Shown: positions 22,810 through 34,887 of the stretch, piece by piece | Layout of the letters: each line of letters opens with the position of its first letter | Numbering within the stretch: the stretch's first letter is position 1 | DNA from: Chrysemys picta bellii | Taxonomy: Eukaryota; Chordata; Testudines; Emydidae | Length of the DNA stretch: 64,000 bases | Reading direction: 5' to 3' | Assembly (NCBI RefSeq): GCF_011386835.1 | Contig: NC_088792.1 | Coordinates: 225,211,894 to 225,275,893 of the forward strand | Program-made: the position numbers and the translations under genes | Notes under the pieces: generated by a model | What the model saw: the letters and a program-made list of their open reading frames with translations, nothing else | Databases searched by the model: none | What the model was told of the DNA's origin: nothing

Positions 22810-22951
22810 TTTCAGAGCCCGGGCTCTAGCCCAAGCGTCTACACTGCAATTTTATAGCCCTGCTGTTCTAGACCTGTGACCCCAAGTCAGCTGACTCAGG
22901 CCAGCTGCATCCATACCCTGGGTCGTTTATTGTAGTGTAGACATATCCTGT
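22810..22951. mobile_element. MITE fragment, 2.4 kb family
   Basis: 'gagcccgggctctagccc', 'aagcgtctacactgcaattt', 'gtcagctgactcaggcc' and the terminus 'agtgtagacatatcc' fit the GC-richer members of the same 'agacataccc' family as 2423-2668. The left terminus is missing. Confidence 0.5.
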
Positions 22952-23770
22952 GATTCTAATTGTTTGCAGGTCCTGGGCTTATGGCATCCAGCCTTATAGG
23001 CAAAGGGATACAAGAAATAATCTTAACTTTTAACTTTCTCTCAAATATCCTTCAAATAATATTTCGGTAATAGATGTGGCACACAGACTGTATGATGGTG
23101 TTGTATGGAAGTTTTACCAGCACTCATCTGGGATGAACTGTGTAACTCAGTTGTGGCTTCACTTCTTGTGAGTAATGTGGACACTGGTCACACAGATAAA
23201 ACCTTTACATCGCCATGTACGCTCTCTATGCATCTGTCAGTATTCTTCTGAGTAAATTTTGGATCCTCAAATGATAGATTACATAAAAGTCGATGATCAT
23301 TGCTAGGTCCTCATCACTAGTATTTGAGCAGGTGGTAGTATTTGAATGCTAGAGTTTCCTATGATTTCATCAAAACTCCAAAGCATGGCCAAAATATTTA
23401 GGTAAATTCAGCACCAGAAGATTCACTGCCTCATACATTTAGTCATTCATATAAAATAATACGAATAGTTATCCTTACTGCACGGTATAAAATGTTATCA
23501 ATGGGTATATTCAACTAGACTGCCCAAAATTACTTACCAAAACAACAAATCGTTTAGAATCCAGTGCAACTGCTTTAGTGCTTGCTTATAGTACCGAGTG
23601 GCAGATGTTGTTATATGCTTGTTTCCAGCAGATTTTGAGGCGAATTAGAGCACTCAGGAAACAGATGTTAATTGGGTGAAGTTCCATTATAGTACTAATT
23701 ATTATTTCAAGTTCTTTTCACTCTCACTCTTTTTACTTATTGACTTCTGAGATCATCTCTCTCCTTTTCC
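22952..23770. other. Intron 3' part, no feature recognised
   Basis: AT-rich sequence leading to a pyrimidine-rich tract (23700-23770) that precedes the terminal BEN exon. Confidence 0.4.
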
Positions 23771-23777
23771 GTGACAG

Positions 23778-23908
23778 CTTTTTTAAGACAAACATGCACT
23801 GCAGAAGGCTGGAAAGAGTTGAGCCAGGTTGAATTCCGAAGAAAATTCACAGCAAAGATTTGCAATGCCCGGCGGGATCTGAAAAACTCCATGCAAAAAT
23901 CCTCTTGA
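23778..23908 (+). CDS. Terminal exon of the BEN-domain-like gene
   Basis: Acceptor gtgacag ends at 23777. Taking the single leftover base from exon 13496-13754, the frame reads A-FLRQTCTAEGWKELSQ, VEFRRKFTAKICNARRDLK, NSMQKSS and stops at tga 23906-23908 (43 codons including stop). The W-K-E...FRRKF..KICNARRDLK pattern is the usual BEN-domain end (helix with a C-R-R/L pattern), and it completes the half domain of the upstream exon. The phase match, both splice sites and the domain completion make a true gene end likely. BEN proteins commonly act as sequence-specific transcriptional co-repressors; that role here is inference. Confidence 0.7.
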
Positions 23909-24152
23909 AAACACCCTACCTCTGAGTCTATGGGACTTTTATATGTAACTCCGATAATCTAATGAGGATCCTCTGACTGTATTTTCACATGGCATGTTAA
24001 GAAACTTGGTACTTCTGCTGAATAACTTGAAAAAGTCAATTATGAAACAATCTAAGGGATTTTGGGGCCATCAGACTGCCCCAACGAAACTAACCATATC
24101 ATTCTGCATATAGAGTGCCTCAAGCATGGATATGAATGAGGAGACTATGCAT

Positions 24153-24180
24153 TAGAGAGAGAGAGAGAGAGAGAGAGAGG
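24153..24180. repeat. (GA)n microsatellite
   Basis: About 14 GA units inside the presumed 3' UTR of the BEN gene. Confidence 0.95.
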
Positions 24181-24470
24181 GTTTTTTTTTACCACCTACT
24201 GTTACATTTATTTTTAAAGTGGTGTTGGGATAGTAAATTTGAACAAAAGCATTGCATTTCTTTAGCTAGTTATTGTCATCCTTTACAATGCGTTTTCTGT
24301 TGTGTCTGAGGATAACTTTGCATGATAGGGTGCCTTGTTCTTAGCACTTTGAGTGTTGGGGTTTTTCTCTGCAGTCCTGCAGCCTGTATATATTGCTCAT
24401 GAAACTGGACTGTAACTGCAGACACCAATTACATGCTAGAAATCATCACCTGAGAAAATGAGCGATTCAA

Positions 24471-24476
24471 AATAAA
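24471..24476 (+). promoter_or_regulatory. Candidate polyadenylation signal of the BEN gene
   Basis: AATAAA followed by a T-rich stretch, about 560 bp after the stop codon. It is the first canonical hexamer I see downstream. Use is inferred. Confidence 0.35.
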
Positions 24477-25049
24477 ATCTCTGTGATAAAACTTTACTGG
24501 TGAATGAGTAATATAAGTGAGTGCATGAAAATGGAGTCCTCCTGGAAAGGCTGTGCAAAATGCACCTCGTGAGCTAATTATGCACAAAATGGCATTTATG
24601 AACACGGATTGTTCAATAGAAAATGGAACACTTGGCCACAACAAGTGGAAAGGTTAATGCTCAAGTCAAATATAAGAGGAAATGGCATAATGAAACAACT
24701 GTTTGATCAAAGTTCTGCATTGTTTTAAGTTGTACATTTGCCAGCCGGGAATCTTAACCCAGACAGAGTCCAAACTACCCTGTGGTGGGGCAGCTCCCCC
24801 ACCCCAGCAAAGAGGGGTTAAAAGCAAGTGGGAAAGCTGGGTTGAATAAGGAAGCAGCCAAAGCTGTGGTCAGCTGAATCTCTCTAGCCTTTGAGAGAGA
24901 AGGACCAGACTGTCTGGGAGTTGAGCAGGGTACCTGAGGTGGAGCAGTGCTGGGGAAGGGCAGAGGGAGCTGGGGGAGCTCCAGCCTAGCAAAGCCCCAG
25001 GCTGCAGGCCTTGTCAAAGGCCTACAAAAGGGTACAGGAGCTGCAAAGG

Positions 25050-25170
25050 TAGGGTGACCAGATGTCCCAGTTTTATAGGGACAGGCCCGATTTTGGGGTC
25101 TTTTTCTTATATAGGCTATTACCCCTCATCCCCTGTCCTGATTTTTCATACTTGCTGTCTGGTCACCCTA
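25050..25170 (+). mobile_element. hAT MITE ('tagggtgaccag' family), copy 1
   Basis: Ends tagggtgaccaga and tctggtcacccta are inverted repeats. Flanks tgcaaagg (25042-25049) and ttcaaagg (25171-25178) match 7 of 8. Interior 'ttttatagggacag' and 'cttatataggct' blocks are shared with the copies at 57.6 and 62.4 kb. Confidence 0.9.
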
Positions 25171-25179
25171 TTCAAAGGG

Positions 25180-25640
25180 GCAGCCCCTAGTTAGGCAGAG
25201 GCAGCTGGTCCAACCTCCCTTGCTGATGATCAGTGGTTTACAGACTGCAGTTTTCCCCAGGGAGTGGGGGCTAGATGATGACTGGCAGTAGCCACTGAGG
25301 CAAGGTGGGGATAGAGGGTTGGGAGACCCAGAGTGAGGGGGTACTGCTGGGGGCAGAACCCCTGGGCAAAGGGCACCAGGGTCTGGGAAGAACATGGGTC
25401 AGCAGCAGGCAAGACATCAGCCGGCCTGCAGAGGGTGCTCTGAGCTGGAAAAGAGTTAATTCCCTGGACAACCAGCAGGAGGCACCTCACCAGTGAGTCT
25501 CAACCCTGCCACATACCCACATAAACAATAGCTCTTTATTCAACCTGGAGCTTCAAAGGCTCTTAAACAGTAATTCCAATCTTCTGCAATGGAACACTGA
25601 GGAGTGGCAGGGAGTGATGCACATGCAAGGCTCCAGCCGT
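25180..25640. other. GC-richer unassigned stretch
   Basis: G-rich on the + strand, with several overlapping short open frames in different frames on both strands, which argues against any one being real. No gene called. Possibly an LTR or other old repeat that I cannot name. Confidence 0.35.
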
Positions 25641-25650
25641 TATAATAGAT

Positions 25651-25984
25651 CAGGGGTCGGCAACGTTTGGCACGCGGCTCGCCAGGGTAAGCACCCTAGC
25701 GGGCCAGGCCAGTTTATTTACCTGCTGACGCGGCAGGTTCGGCCAATCGTGGCCCCCACTGGCCGCGGTTCGCCGTCCCGGGCCAATGGGGGTGGAGAGA
25801 AGCGGCGCGGGCGAGGGATGTGCTGGCCGCGGCTTCCCGCCACCACCATTGGCCCGGGACGGTGAACCGTGGCCAGTGGGGGCTGCGATCGGCCGACCCT
25901 GCCGCGACAGCAGGTAAATAAACTGGCCCGGCCCACCAGGGTGCTTACCCTGGCGAACCACGTGCCAAACGTTGCCGACCCCTG
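25651..25984. mobile_element. GC-rich palindromic hAT MITE
   Basis: Ends caggggtcggcaacg and cgttgccgacccctg are perfect inverted repeats. Flanks taatagat (25643-25650) and taatagag (25985-25992) match 7 of 8. Nearly the whole element is one long palindrome: the arms run through 'gccagggtaagcaccct', 'ggcaggttcggccaatcg' and 'ggccgcggttcgcc', with the centre near 25815. It is very CpG-rich within AT-rich DNA. Open frames on both strands mirror each other because of the palindrome and are not genes. Confidence 0.92.
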
Positions 25985-25992
25985 TAATAGAG

Positions 25993-28774
25993 CATGTACT
26001 CAGATGGATGTAGAAACAACAATCTCCTTTTACTGGATACATTCATGTGTGCCTTGTAATGAGAGCACTAGCATTTTCTTTTCCAATCAGATATTTGCAT
26101 AATTTTTTTCACTTTTAAACACAGTGCCAATTCTAGCCCATCCAAAGTTAAAACCTCTCTGCAAACGTTTGTGAGATGATGAGTTATCTTATGACTATGT
26201 TGGTGCATATCAGATCAACTATATCTTCATGCCACATCCTGCCTCTTCTGCACCAAAATGTGGAAAGCGACAGGTCATTTGCTTTCACAACACTATTTCT
26301 CCTTTACTGGGGGTCCATGGGTCTGAGATCCACACTGACGGAGCAGGCAAACTACATCATCATCATTCCCTAAATTTGAGGCTGCTCTACCTTTTTCTAC
26401 ACAGAGCCCTGCATTGGTGGGGCACCTGATTCCATCCATCTAAGGAGTGGTCCAAGGGCAGCCATTGGCAGGAAAAGCCATAGTACTGGTGCTGCTGGGG
26501 AGGGTTGCCCCAGAGCCAGTGCAGAGGCACTGAAATTCTACACAGAGCTGTGGGCTCAATCCTGCAAGGTGGTGTGCACTCCTGTGAGATGTTGTGGAGT
26601 CAGTGGAAGTGGAGGGCACTTAGTACCTTGAAAGACCTATGGGCCAGATTTTCAAATGTTCTGCATCCACAACTGGGGTCAGATTTTTCAAAAGAACTCA
26701 TGTGTCATATCGGCCCCTAAAGTGGGTGCTCATCATGCAATATTGTTTTGAAAATCTGTCTGACACCGTGGCTGCTGAACACTCTTGAAAGTGTGGATCT
26801 ATGTGGCTTACACAGAATTGCCAAGTGCCTTGAGATCTCTGCACATTCCAGGGGAGCCACTGGTTTTGGGGGCCAAAGCTAGAGCTCATTAAATAGCGGC
26901 AAATTTAGCCCCACCAAAGAATTTGGAAGAACTGCACAAAGATAATAGAAATTTGCAGGAATTTCTGGGCAAAATCCACATCAATGTTTCCCTTCAAATT
27001 TCGGGAATTTAATTATGTTGGGTTTTGTTTTTTATCCTACCACTACTACTACACCTTTTAAATACCAGATCTCATTTTTAAACATAAGAACAGTCATTCA
27101 CAACTGTGTTGGGCAGTGTGTCTCTTTATTAGACCATGCAAATAGGAACCAGAGCTCCAGTTTTGTTTATAAGGGCAGGTTCAAGGCTTGTGACCCTATC
27201 AAATTGTTTGTGTGACTTGCAAAATTAGTTCATGTCTGTGAAGCATTTTTTCTCCTTCTATTTAAACCCATTTTTGTTCCATGTTGGATTGCTGGCACAT
27301 TCTCTGTCTATGCTCCACCCTAACTCTTGCTCAACACAGAGTTTAAAACATAAATAGGACATTAATAGCTTAAACAAGGAAAAGAGCATCTTAAGAAACT
27401 GTTATGTGAACCCTAAACAGGCTTAGCAAAGGTATAATACTAACTGCAGAAAAAAGTACAAGCACATAAAGTGTATATGTATGTGTATATATACATATTA
27501 AAAAAAACATGCTATACTGGTACAGGCTTTATCAGTCTAGATAGACTTATTTTTGTGTTCCTTGCTCAAGTTTTCTAATAACTCTCACTCTTTTTTATTC
27601 AATACAGAGCTTTCCCTCTTTGCTCTTGAGAACTTCTTTGAGTACAGTCACATGACCCACTTTAATAGGTCTACCCTTATTCAGGTGGTCACTTAGCCCT
27701 CCCAGGCATTTCTTATAAGAAACACAGCAGCCATTCTGTAGGTAATGGATGCTAGTCACATAGCATACTTCTGGCTAAGAAAACCCTGAGTTAAGGTAAG
27801 CTTTGTAGGAAAACTTCCAAATGTGATTCTAGAGACTGAATGATGATGAGGTGATTCCTTCCCCCCCAAAGTTAAAAAATAAAGGAGCATTACCGTGTGC
27901 AGATTATGATAAGGCAGTTCTCTCTTCTCATGCAAGGGTGTTGTGATTCTAGGCAGATCTTGTTTCTTTGTATTAAACAATGTGTAAGAAGCGGCTCTGT
28001 GGAAATTGTACCCAATAAGCAAAATCCTGTAACTATTGATGTTTGGCAGAAGTCTCATTGACTTTAATAGAACTGGGATTGGTCCTGTCTCTTCTTTGGT
28101 CATAAATTGGCATTCTCTCTGTAACTGGTGTGATCAGGATTGTTGTTAGTTATTGTGTTATATTAGTCTGTCTTCCTTTCTTTATTTTATTTGGTGGCTA
28201 AAACTAATGGGAATCTGAACGAGGACATGGAGGATATGAGCACAAAAGTGTAATGCTGATTAACAGAGCCTGTTATGTCACTCTATGTATCTTACATGTA
28301 ATTAGCAAGATGTAAACAGTTGTATTTAATAATTGCTTGTTGCACAGTTTGCAGTACAGCATGCTCTTTTTCTAAAGTTTTTAGGAAATAAGGCTAATAC
28401 ATAAATGCCTAGAAAATACCATACTGAGGTATTCATCATAAAAAAACCAGTGCTATATAACTCAGTATGTTACATACAATTACACCGATGATTTATGTAT
28501 GGTTGTTGTTGTTGCTTAATTTTGAAAAGCTTGTGTTGTTCAGAGCCAACTATTGGCAACTTCATTTTAGTGACAGAGCTTGACATATCACAAGCAAAAT
28601 TATTAATTCAAAAAATAACACCATAACCATATAAACAGCATTGTATGTATTAACTGATGTTTTGTTAGAAGTACCAAACTAAAAATGAAGGGGTTTTATC
28701 TCTTCTTTTGAAATTGTATGATAAACTCATTTACATTTTCACACAGGCACCTTGAATTTCAAATACACTTCCTG

Positions 28775-28778
<4 letters not shown>
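25993..28778. other. No gene recognised
   Basis: Mostly AT-rich. Around 26640-26780 the 'cagattttcaaatgttctgc' and 'ttgaaaatctgtctg' pieces belong to a scattered short repeat noted in the findings. No exon supported. Confidence 0.4.

Positions 28779-28801
<23 letters not shown>
28779..28801. repeat. Poly-T tract
   Basis: About 23 T residues followed by an AT-rich 'taattaattaat' stretch. Confidence 0.95.
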
Positions 28802-28805
<4 letters not shown>

Positions 28806-28809
28806 TTAT

Positions 28810-30370
28810 TAATTAATTAAATGTTTGTATTGATTTAAGGCACATTCTATGCAAATAGTCCTATTGGTTTGGGCATGACCTGGTCTGCCAAAATTTGCAA
28901 GATGGCGATCTGATGAATTAGAACACAATACAAAAGTGAGGTACTGTATACAGTGTAGATTTTGAAGGCATTAACTGCAACATGAATGAAATAAAGTGAA
29001 AATCATGTACTGTGAGATGGTTTTCATAATAGTGCATATGTCTACAGAGCACTACAACAGGGCATCTGATCCATCCTGCAGCGGTGTCATTCAATAATTA
29101 CTTTTGAGAAATAGAAGATACTTGGGGGAGGGGGATGTTCCAGACTTTCACTTCCCAGAGTCTATTAAAGAGTCACTGAATTATCTTTTAAAAATAACTT
29201 AATTAAATGGAGTGCTCCATTCAATCGCATGGCTTTATAGTCTACTCCAAAATATGTTGTTCCCTAAAAAGGAGAAAAGATATATTTTTCGAGGGACAAG
29301 GGGGTTGAATTTTGTGACTATTGGAGTTAACAGATTGTAGATGTCTTATGGTATTTTTGGCACACTGTATCTTTTTTAAAAGGTTCTCTCTGACTTTATT
29401 CCACTGTGCCATTTCCACTGCTAGCAATTCATGAAGAGAAGCAATCTCCATTTCTTGGTGGTAAGGGGTTAAGGATCTTTTCCAGTTCCAATTGAAGGCA
29501 ATAGGATTTTTTTCCATTACTTTATGTGAGCTGGATCAAACCCTTAAAGTGCACCCTTCCACCTTTTCTTTTAGTGCCTAGTATCCCCATTAAGAAAGTT
29601 ACAGGTTGAGAATTCTGAGTATATATTCTACCTTAGTCTTGGGTGTCAATAATTTATACTGTTAAGGCGAAATGTCTGCTATAAAGGTGAAGTTTATAGT
29701 AGACATCAATGAAATTAAGAGCCTGGGTTTCCAGCAAAGGATCATTGTGTTTTATGGTACTTTTACTCACATAGCAATGACATATTAGAGGAGTTCAAGA
29801 CCTGGCAAAAAACTGAACTTGCTTGACCCATTTGTGTATGTTGGAGGGCCAGTCTCTTGGTCACTTATTTAAGAACATAGATCAGAGGTCACATTTTATT
29901 TTTAAAAGAAAACACTTCCTTGTCCTTTTTCTGGTGCTGAGAAATGGCCCTTCTATCTCATCTGCTTTGTTTCTCAATATTTAAAAGTACTTTACCACTC
30001 AAGTCACGCCTGCTGCTACCAACCAACCAGCTTTGCTCCCTTTCCAATAATGGGATCTTTGACGTCTGTAATTAGTTTTATTTCTTCTATCTACCCTCTT
30101 TTTTTCTTAAAAGGACTTATCATAGCATGTAAAAAGGAGCAGGTTACAAAGGCAAGTTGAAGTATGCTATTAACTGCTTTATAATAAAGTCCCTTAACAT
30201 GCTGGGTATTGCTCTTGTGTGTCACAATGTGCAGTACATTAGGAATTGGAGGGTTATTACTTTTTGAAATTGCCAGTCCTTTGCTGCTTGTTAAATTCTT
30301 ATTCAGAGCCCACGTTTGGTATGGTGTGACAGAGCTCTCCTTCTCTGACAAGAGACTTAACTTCATTTTC
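28810..30370. other. No gene called; one coding-like open frame on the minus strand
   Basis: Positions 29242-29517 (minus) hold an ATG-started 91-codon frame with an amphipathic helix-like stretch (EMEIASLHELLAVEMAQWNK, VRENLLKKIQ). No family recognised and no splice support. It is listed as a finding and not as a gene. Confidence 0.3.
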
Positions 30371-30378
30371 AATTACTC

Positions 30379-30397
30379 CTCCCCCCCCCCCCCCCAG
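30379..30397. repeat. Poly-C tract
   Basis: About 19 C residues, followed by 'agatct'. Confidence 0.9.
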
Positions 30398-30399
30398 AT

Positions 30400-31400
30400 C
30401 TAATTTATTTTCACTTCCAGAAAAGTTAATGGCCAAGGATGAAATTCACTTCACTTCTCTAAGGCCTGACTAACTGGAGGGAAAACCATTTCCTCTGTCA
30501 GGAACCAGGGCACGGGACTGCAATCTGGGCCACAGGAGGGACGGTAACTGCATGGTGTGTTTTGTGCACTGAGCCCATGTGAGCATGGATACTCTGGCCA
30601 GTCCCCATTGCTGCCCTCTATGCCAAGCCATGTATGATCAGCACAGAGTACAAGGAAGCTGTGACTGTTCTGCCAATGACCATCCCCCCCGCCCCCGCCC
30701 ATTTAATATGGGCTTTAAGTGGTACAGAGGACCTGGTATTATAGGGGTGGCTGTTTACATCTAGGGCCTGATCCAAAGCATGCTGAAGTTACTGGAAAAG
30801 CAAATCATTAGCTAAAAGTAACTATTCATTGAGATGTCTATCTTCTCTTGAGTCTGTAAACTCTGTCACAAGAAACTAAATTGAAATGTGAGCTGTTCTT
30901 TACTTGCAAAGAACATTATCACTGTGGCTTGCATTTAGTAAAATACCTGTAACACATCAGTTTGAGACCTTTAAATGTGTACAGAGTAAAAATGTTACAA
31001 TAAATCAAAATGGGAGCACTTCCCATTGTGTTTGGCTTTATCTCAAAATCCTGGGATGATTTTTTTTTTTTTGGTATACATTGTGTATGGAAAAAATAGA
31101 ATTCTAGCTTTGTATTCACACCAATTATCTTTGCATTTTGTCTTTACTCTTGGGCATCACTTTGTTTTGTAACTCCTCTCATTGGGCCTTTAAATTTAAT
31201 GTCATGTGCCTGAATGTGTGTTCATTGGTTATAAATCTGATTTAACGATATTGTACATCATATCCTACAAAATGTATATTTAAGTCCTATTTAAAGTAGC
31301 AGCTTAATTGTTGATCTCTTGATGTTCTCCAGTTTTAGAAAACTAAACTGCAAGTGAATGAGTGTGCTGACTACTGGCAGGAGATACAATCAAGACAGTG
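30400..31400. other. No gene recognised
   Basis: 'ctagggcctgatccaaagca' near 30765 is a half copy of the 'cctgatccaaa' palindromic element. Otherwise unassigned. Confidence 0.4.
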
Positions 31401-31406
31401 CTATTG

Positions 31407-31620
31407 TAAGAACAACTAGGAGTCTGGTGGCACCTTAAAGACCAGCAGATTTATTTGGGCATAAGCTTTCATGGGTAAGAAATCCCACTCCTTCAGATGC
31501 AACAAGAAGTGGGGTTTTTTTACCCACGAAATCTTATGCCCAAATAAATCTGCTAGTCTTTAAAGTGCCACCAGACTCCTTGTTGTTTTTGCGCATACAG
31601 ACTAACATGGCTACCCCTCT
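31407..31620. mobile_element. Head-to-head Penelope-type hairpin, second example
   Basis: The left arm (to about 31492) reads 'aacaactaggagtctggtgg' ... 'ctccttcagatgcaac'. The right arm is its mirror: 'aagaagtgggg' ... 'gccaccagactccttgttg' and then the tail 'acatggctacccctctgat'. Same layout as 20179-20406 but a different subfamily, and the arms are more diverged (for example gcataagctttcatggg versus cccacgaaatcttatgc). The flanks 'gctattgtaag' and 'tgactgtaag' may be an eroded target duplication. Confidence 0.8.
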
Positions 31621-34244
31621 GATTCTTGACTGTAAGAGTACGTCTCTGGAGACTTCCGAGTCACAGTCAAGACTTTCAAAAGTGTATGCCTAATTTTAGG
31701 CTCATATGTTCATATTTAGGCACTAAGAGTGGCTTGACTTTCAAAGGTACTTACTGCAGAGATAAAAGAAGAAGGAAACATGCGTCAGGACCCTAATGAG
31801 GCCCTGGGTGATCACTACTTCCCACCACCCAACACAGATGTAATAAGATTGAGCAGTGTCTGTATAAGAGAAACTAAAACTACTAATTATTCCTCAAAAA
31901 AGGCTTTTAATGACTTTCAACTATAAAGGCAACACAGACAAAATAAGAAAAGCAGAATTAAAGACCAACACTAAATAAGGATTAATATAAATGGCAAGTT
32001 GTATTGAAGACAAGCACAAGTACAAATAATATTATGCATCAGGTACTTACTACTATTTTTAATACTGCAGTACTGATATAACCTGAGGTCAAATTATCCC
32101 GACACCACTATTCTTAATACTGTAGTGTCAACACAACTTGACATCAAATCGGCTCAAGCAACCCAGACTTCTTTACTCTGTAACCTGTACTCTGTAACCC
32201 TGCATTCATCCGAAAAATACAGTTCAGTCAGCCGTTTTCCGCACTGGCCAGTTACAGATGGTCACAAAGTGCACATCCCTTTGGTTCAGTGGGTGTGGGT
32301 CAAGTTTCCCTTATGACCAAAACACACACACAGTTCTGTGCCTTAGTTCTTTTTATCTTATCTGTCGGCCGTGTCTCAAAACAGACCAATCAATCGGGTT
32401 ACGCCAAATGTTTACTGTGGTTATTGTGGTTGCTTTAATACCCAATGGTTGTTTTAGTTTTATCGTTAGATAACTTATCTCCATATAGCCAATTATCTCA
32501 ACTGTGAGTAATGTGGTTTTATAAGCCGTGTCTGAGAGCATGACCTATTTCACCATATAGGAGTCAGCATAACATTGTCTGGTTGCAGGTGTCTTTTGAC
32601 CACAGGTTGCAGCTTAATTTTGCAAAGCTTGCTTTTTAAAGCTAATATTACAACGCTCGCTCTGTAAAATTTCCAGAAGTTTTAGGCCTAACACTGACAA
32701 TACTGTTGTTCATTTTAAGCTTGACAATACTCTTTTGTTCAAATTATTCACACTCACCATCCATCCTCTCCCTTCTACTTAGGTGTGAGCTGCTCAGTGC
32801 TCAGCTCACTTAAAAATCGGGCCAGTTAGGTGCCTAAGTGTGGAGTTAGAAGCATAACTTTACAGAGCTACTTTTGAGAATTTTGGCCCAGAAGTGTGTG
32901 GTGTGGTTTTTTTTTGTTTTGTTTTGTTTTTTAAGAAGAGAATGTGTGGTTGGGAAACATGTTAACAGGGAGATAGTGTCAGGATTTTGATATTTTTCGA
33001 GGTTTCCCCATGGCACAATTTTATTTATTTATTGGTAAGAAACTTTTGTACTAGCAGGACAAAAATGAGAATCACATTTGATGAATGTGATAGCATTCTG
33101 CTCTCCGGTCCATGCCTCGGCTGATGTTCTATTCCCCTTTCACGTGTGGAACTTTGTGAGGAATACACCCCCCCTCCCAGCATGGCAGCACTCCCACTGC
33201 TGGAAGTGGGAATTGAGTATATAGGTAGGACAGAGCTTAGACTTGTGCTGTGCAAGTCTGAGAGCATAATTTTACCCTAAATGAGGTATTTCTTTATGTG
33301 GGTATTTATTTTACATTCTTGCAGACTGTAATACTTTTCTATTCCATGCAATATATCTTTTTAATACAATAGAGTGTAACATTTAACATTTTAAAAAAAA
33401 TTACCTTTGAAATCATGATTACTATGTATATTTTTAACAATATAATAAGCTCTCATAAAACACTGGATTTTGATCTGTTGAACCATTGTGATTGATTCAG
33501 TGGTGGGGCTTTTTGTTTCTTCTACTAGAGTAAATGTGATCAGCCATTTTTTTTTTTTTTGAGCCGTACTTGTATTGTTTTAATTCAGTGTTTAAATGTT
33601 ATGTGACTGATGATTTTAAAAGAAGATTTCCTCTAGATGCAGCTGCCTCTTTTAGGACCACAAGTTAATTGTTCAAAAAAATAACTTTTTCTCTGTCTGT
33701 AAGTGAAAGCAGAAGATCAATTTATTTCCCAACCACAGGATTTACTTTCTTCCCAGGACTGCAGCTGCCATGACGCACACATGTTTTCTCAGAATGAGAA
33801 GAACTTGAAACTCACCATAATCACAGCTGTCACTTTCTACCCAGCCAGACACACCCAGAGTACTAGTCTCTCTTCAGGAATTTAATCCCCAGAATAATAT
33901 AAAAACCACCATGCAAAATGACTTGTTTTATGCTAGCAACACTTTTTTCCCAGCTGTATAAAAGCTGGCTTGCTCTTTCTCAGAATTGTAGATGTGGGAA
34001 GGAAGGGGCATAAGACACGAAAAGAGGGGTTAAAGCCTGCACTACTGTCATTATTTTGATCTTTTCACAGCGCAGATGCAACAACTCCCAGTTGAAATAA
34101 AAAAAAAAGACAATTCTGTTCTGTAAAAGAATGAATCTATTGTCATTTAAAAGTTTTATCTTCTTGATCTCTTCTGGTTTCCAGAGCATACAATGTACTG
34201 TTGCTTCCTGTTTCATATAAAATTAAGTCAGGGTGGACATTTCT

Positions 34245-34331
34245 GGGGCCAGATTTTCAACTGCTATAAATTGGTATAGTTTTGAGTTCAATGGAGATAC
34301 GTCAATTTTGTGCTAGCTGAAGGTCTGGCTG
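34245..34331. repeat. Palindromic short element ('ggccagattttcaac' ends)
   Basis: 'ggggccagattttcaactgc' mirrors 'gctgaaggtctggct'. Inner arms 'ataaattggtatag' and 'gatacgtcaatttt' flank 'gagttcaatgga'. Diverged. Confidence 0.5.
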
Positions 34332-34797
34332 TAGCCTGCGGCAAACAAATGATGCTGTTGTCCAGGATGTACTTTCCTAGTGACAACAAAGAGATTTTGC
34401 AACATTGCTATTTAAACACCACCCCTCCAAAAAATGATCAAACCCAACACATGTACTCCGAACAGGAGAGGATGGAGAGATGTGAGGGGGCAGTTTCCAG
34501 CTCCCTGTTTCTCCCTATCAGCCCCATCCCTGAAATGATTTAGAACAGCTGGTGGGCTCCTCCAGGTTGTGCCACTGGTGTAGGGTTCTTAATAGATCCT
34601 ACACAGGGCAGATAAATATATCGGAGTTCTGCTCCAGCACAACCCATTCATGGCTTGTGAGTAGGATGGATGACTATACAGGGCTGTCAGCAAAACAGAG
34701 AGACTCTCTGGTAGTCCCCCACCAAAAGGGTACTACTTTGCTTGACACTTGTAGATAGGTTATGGTTCCTTTGTGCCTTAATGAATTATAGCATCTG

Positions 34798-34887
34798 GCC
34801 CATGATCCTGTACTTCTTACTCAGGCATAATTAAAACTGATGTTAATTGGAGCTTTGCCTATATGTATATTGTAGAATCAGGCCCCT
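34798..34887. repeat. Palindromic short element ('gcccatgatcctgt' ends)
   Basis: 'gcccatgatcctgtacttc' and 'tgtagaatcaggcccc' are mirrored ends. The inner arms 'ctcaggcataattaaaac' and 'ttggagctttgcct' also pair loosely. Confidence 0.5.

Noticed and set aside
25614..26042. Mirrored open frames on both strands (up to 130 codons)
   Set aside because: The palindrome of the hAT MITE makes both strands look alike; no protein family.
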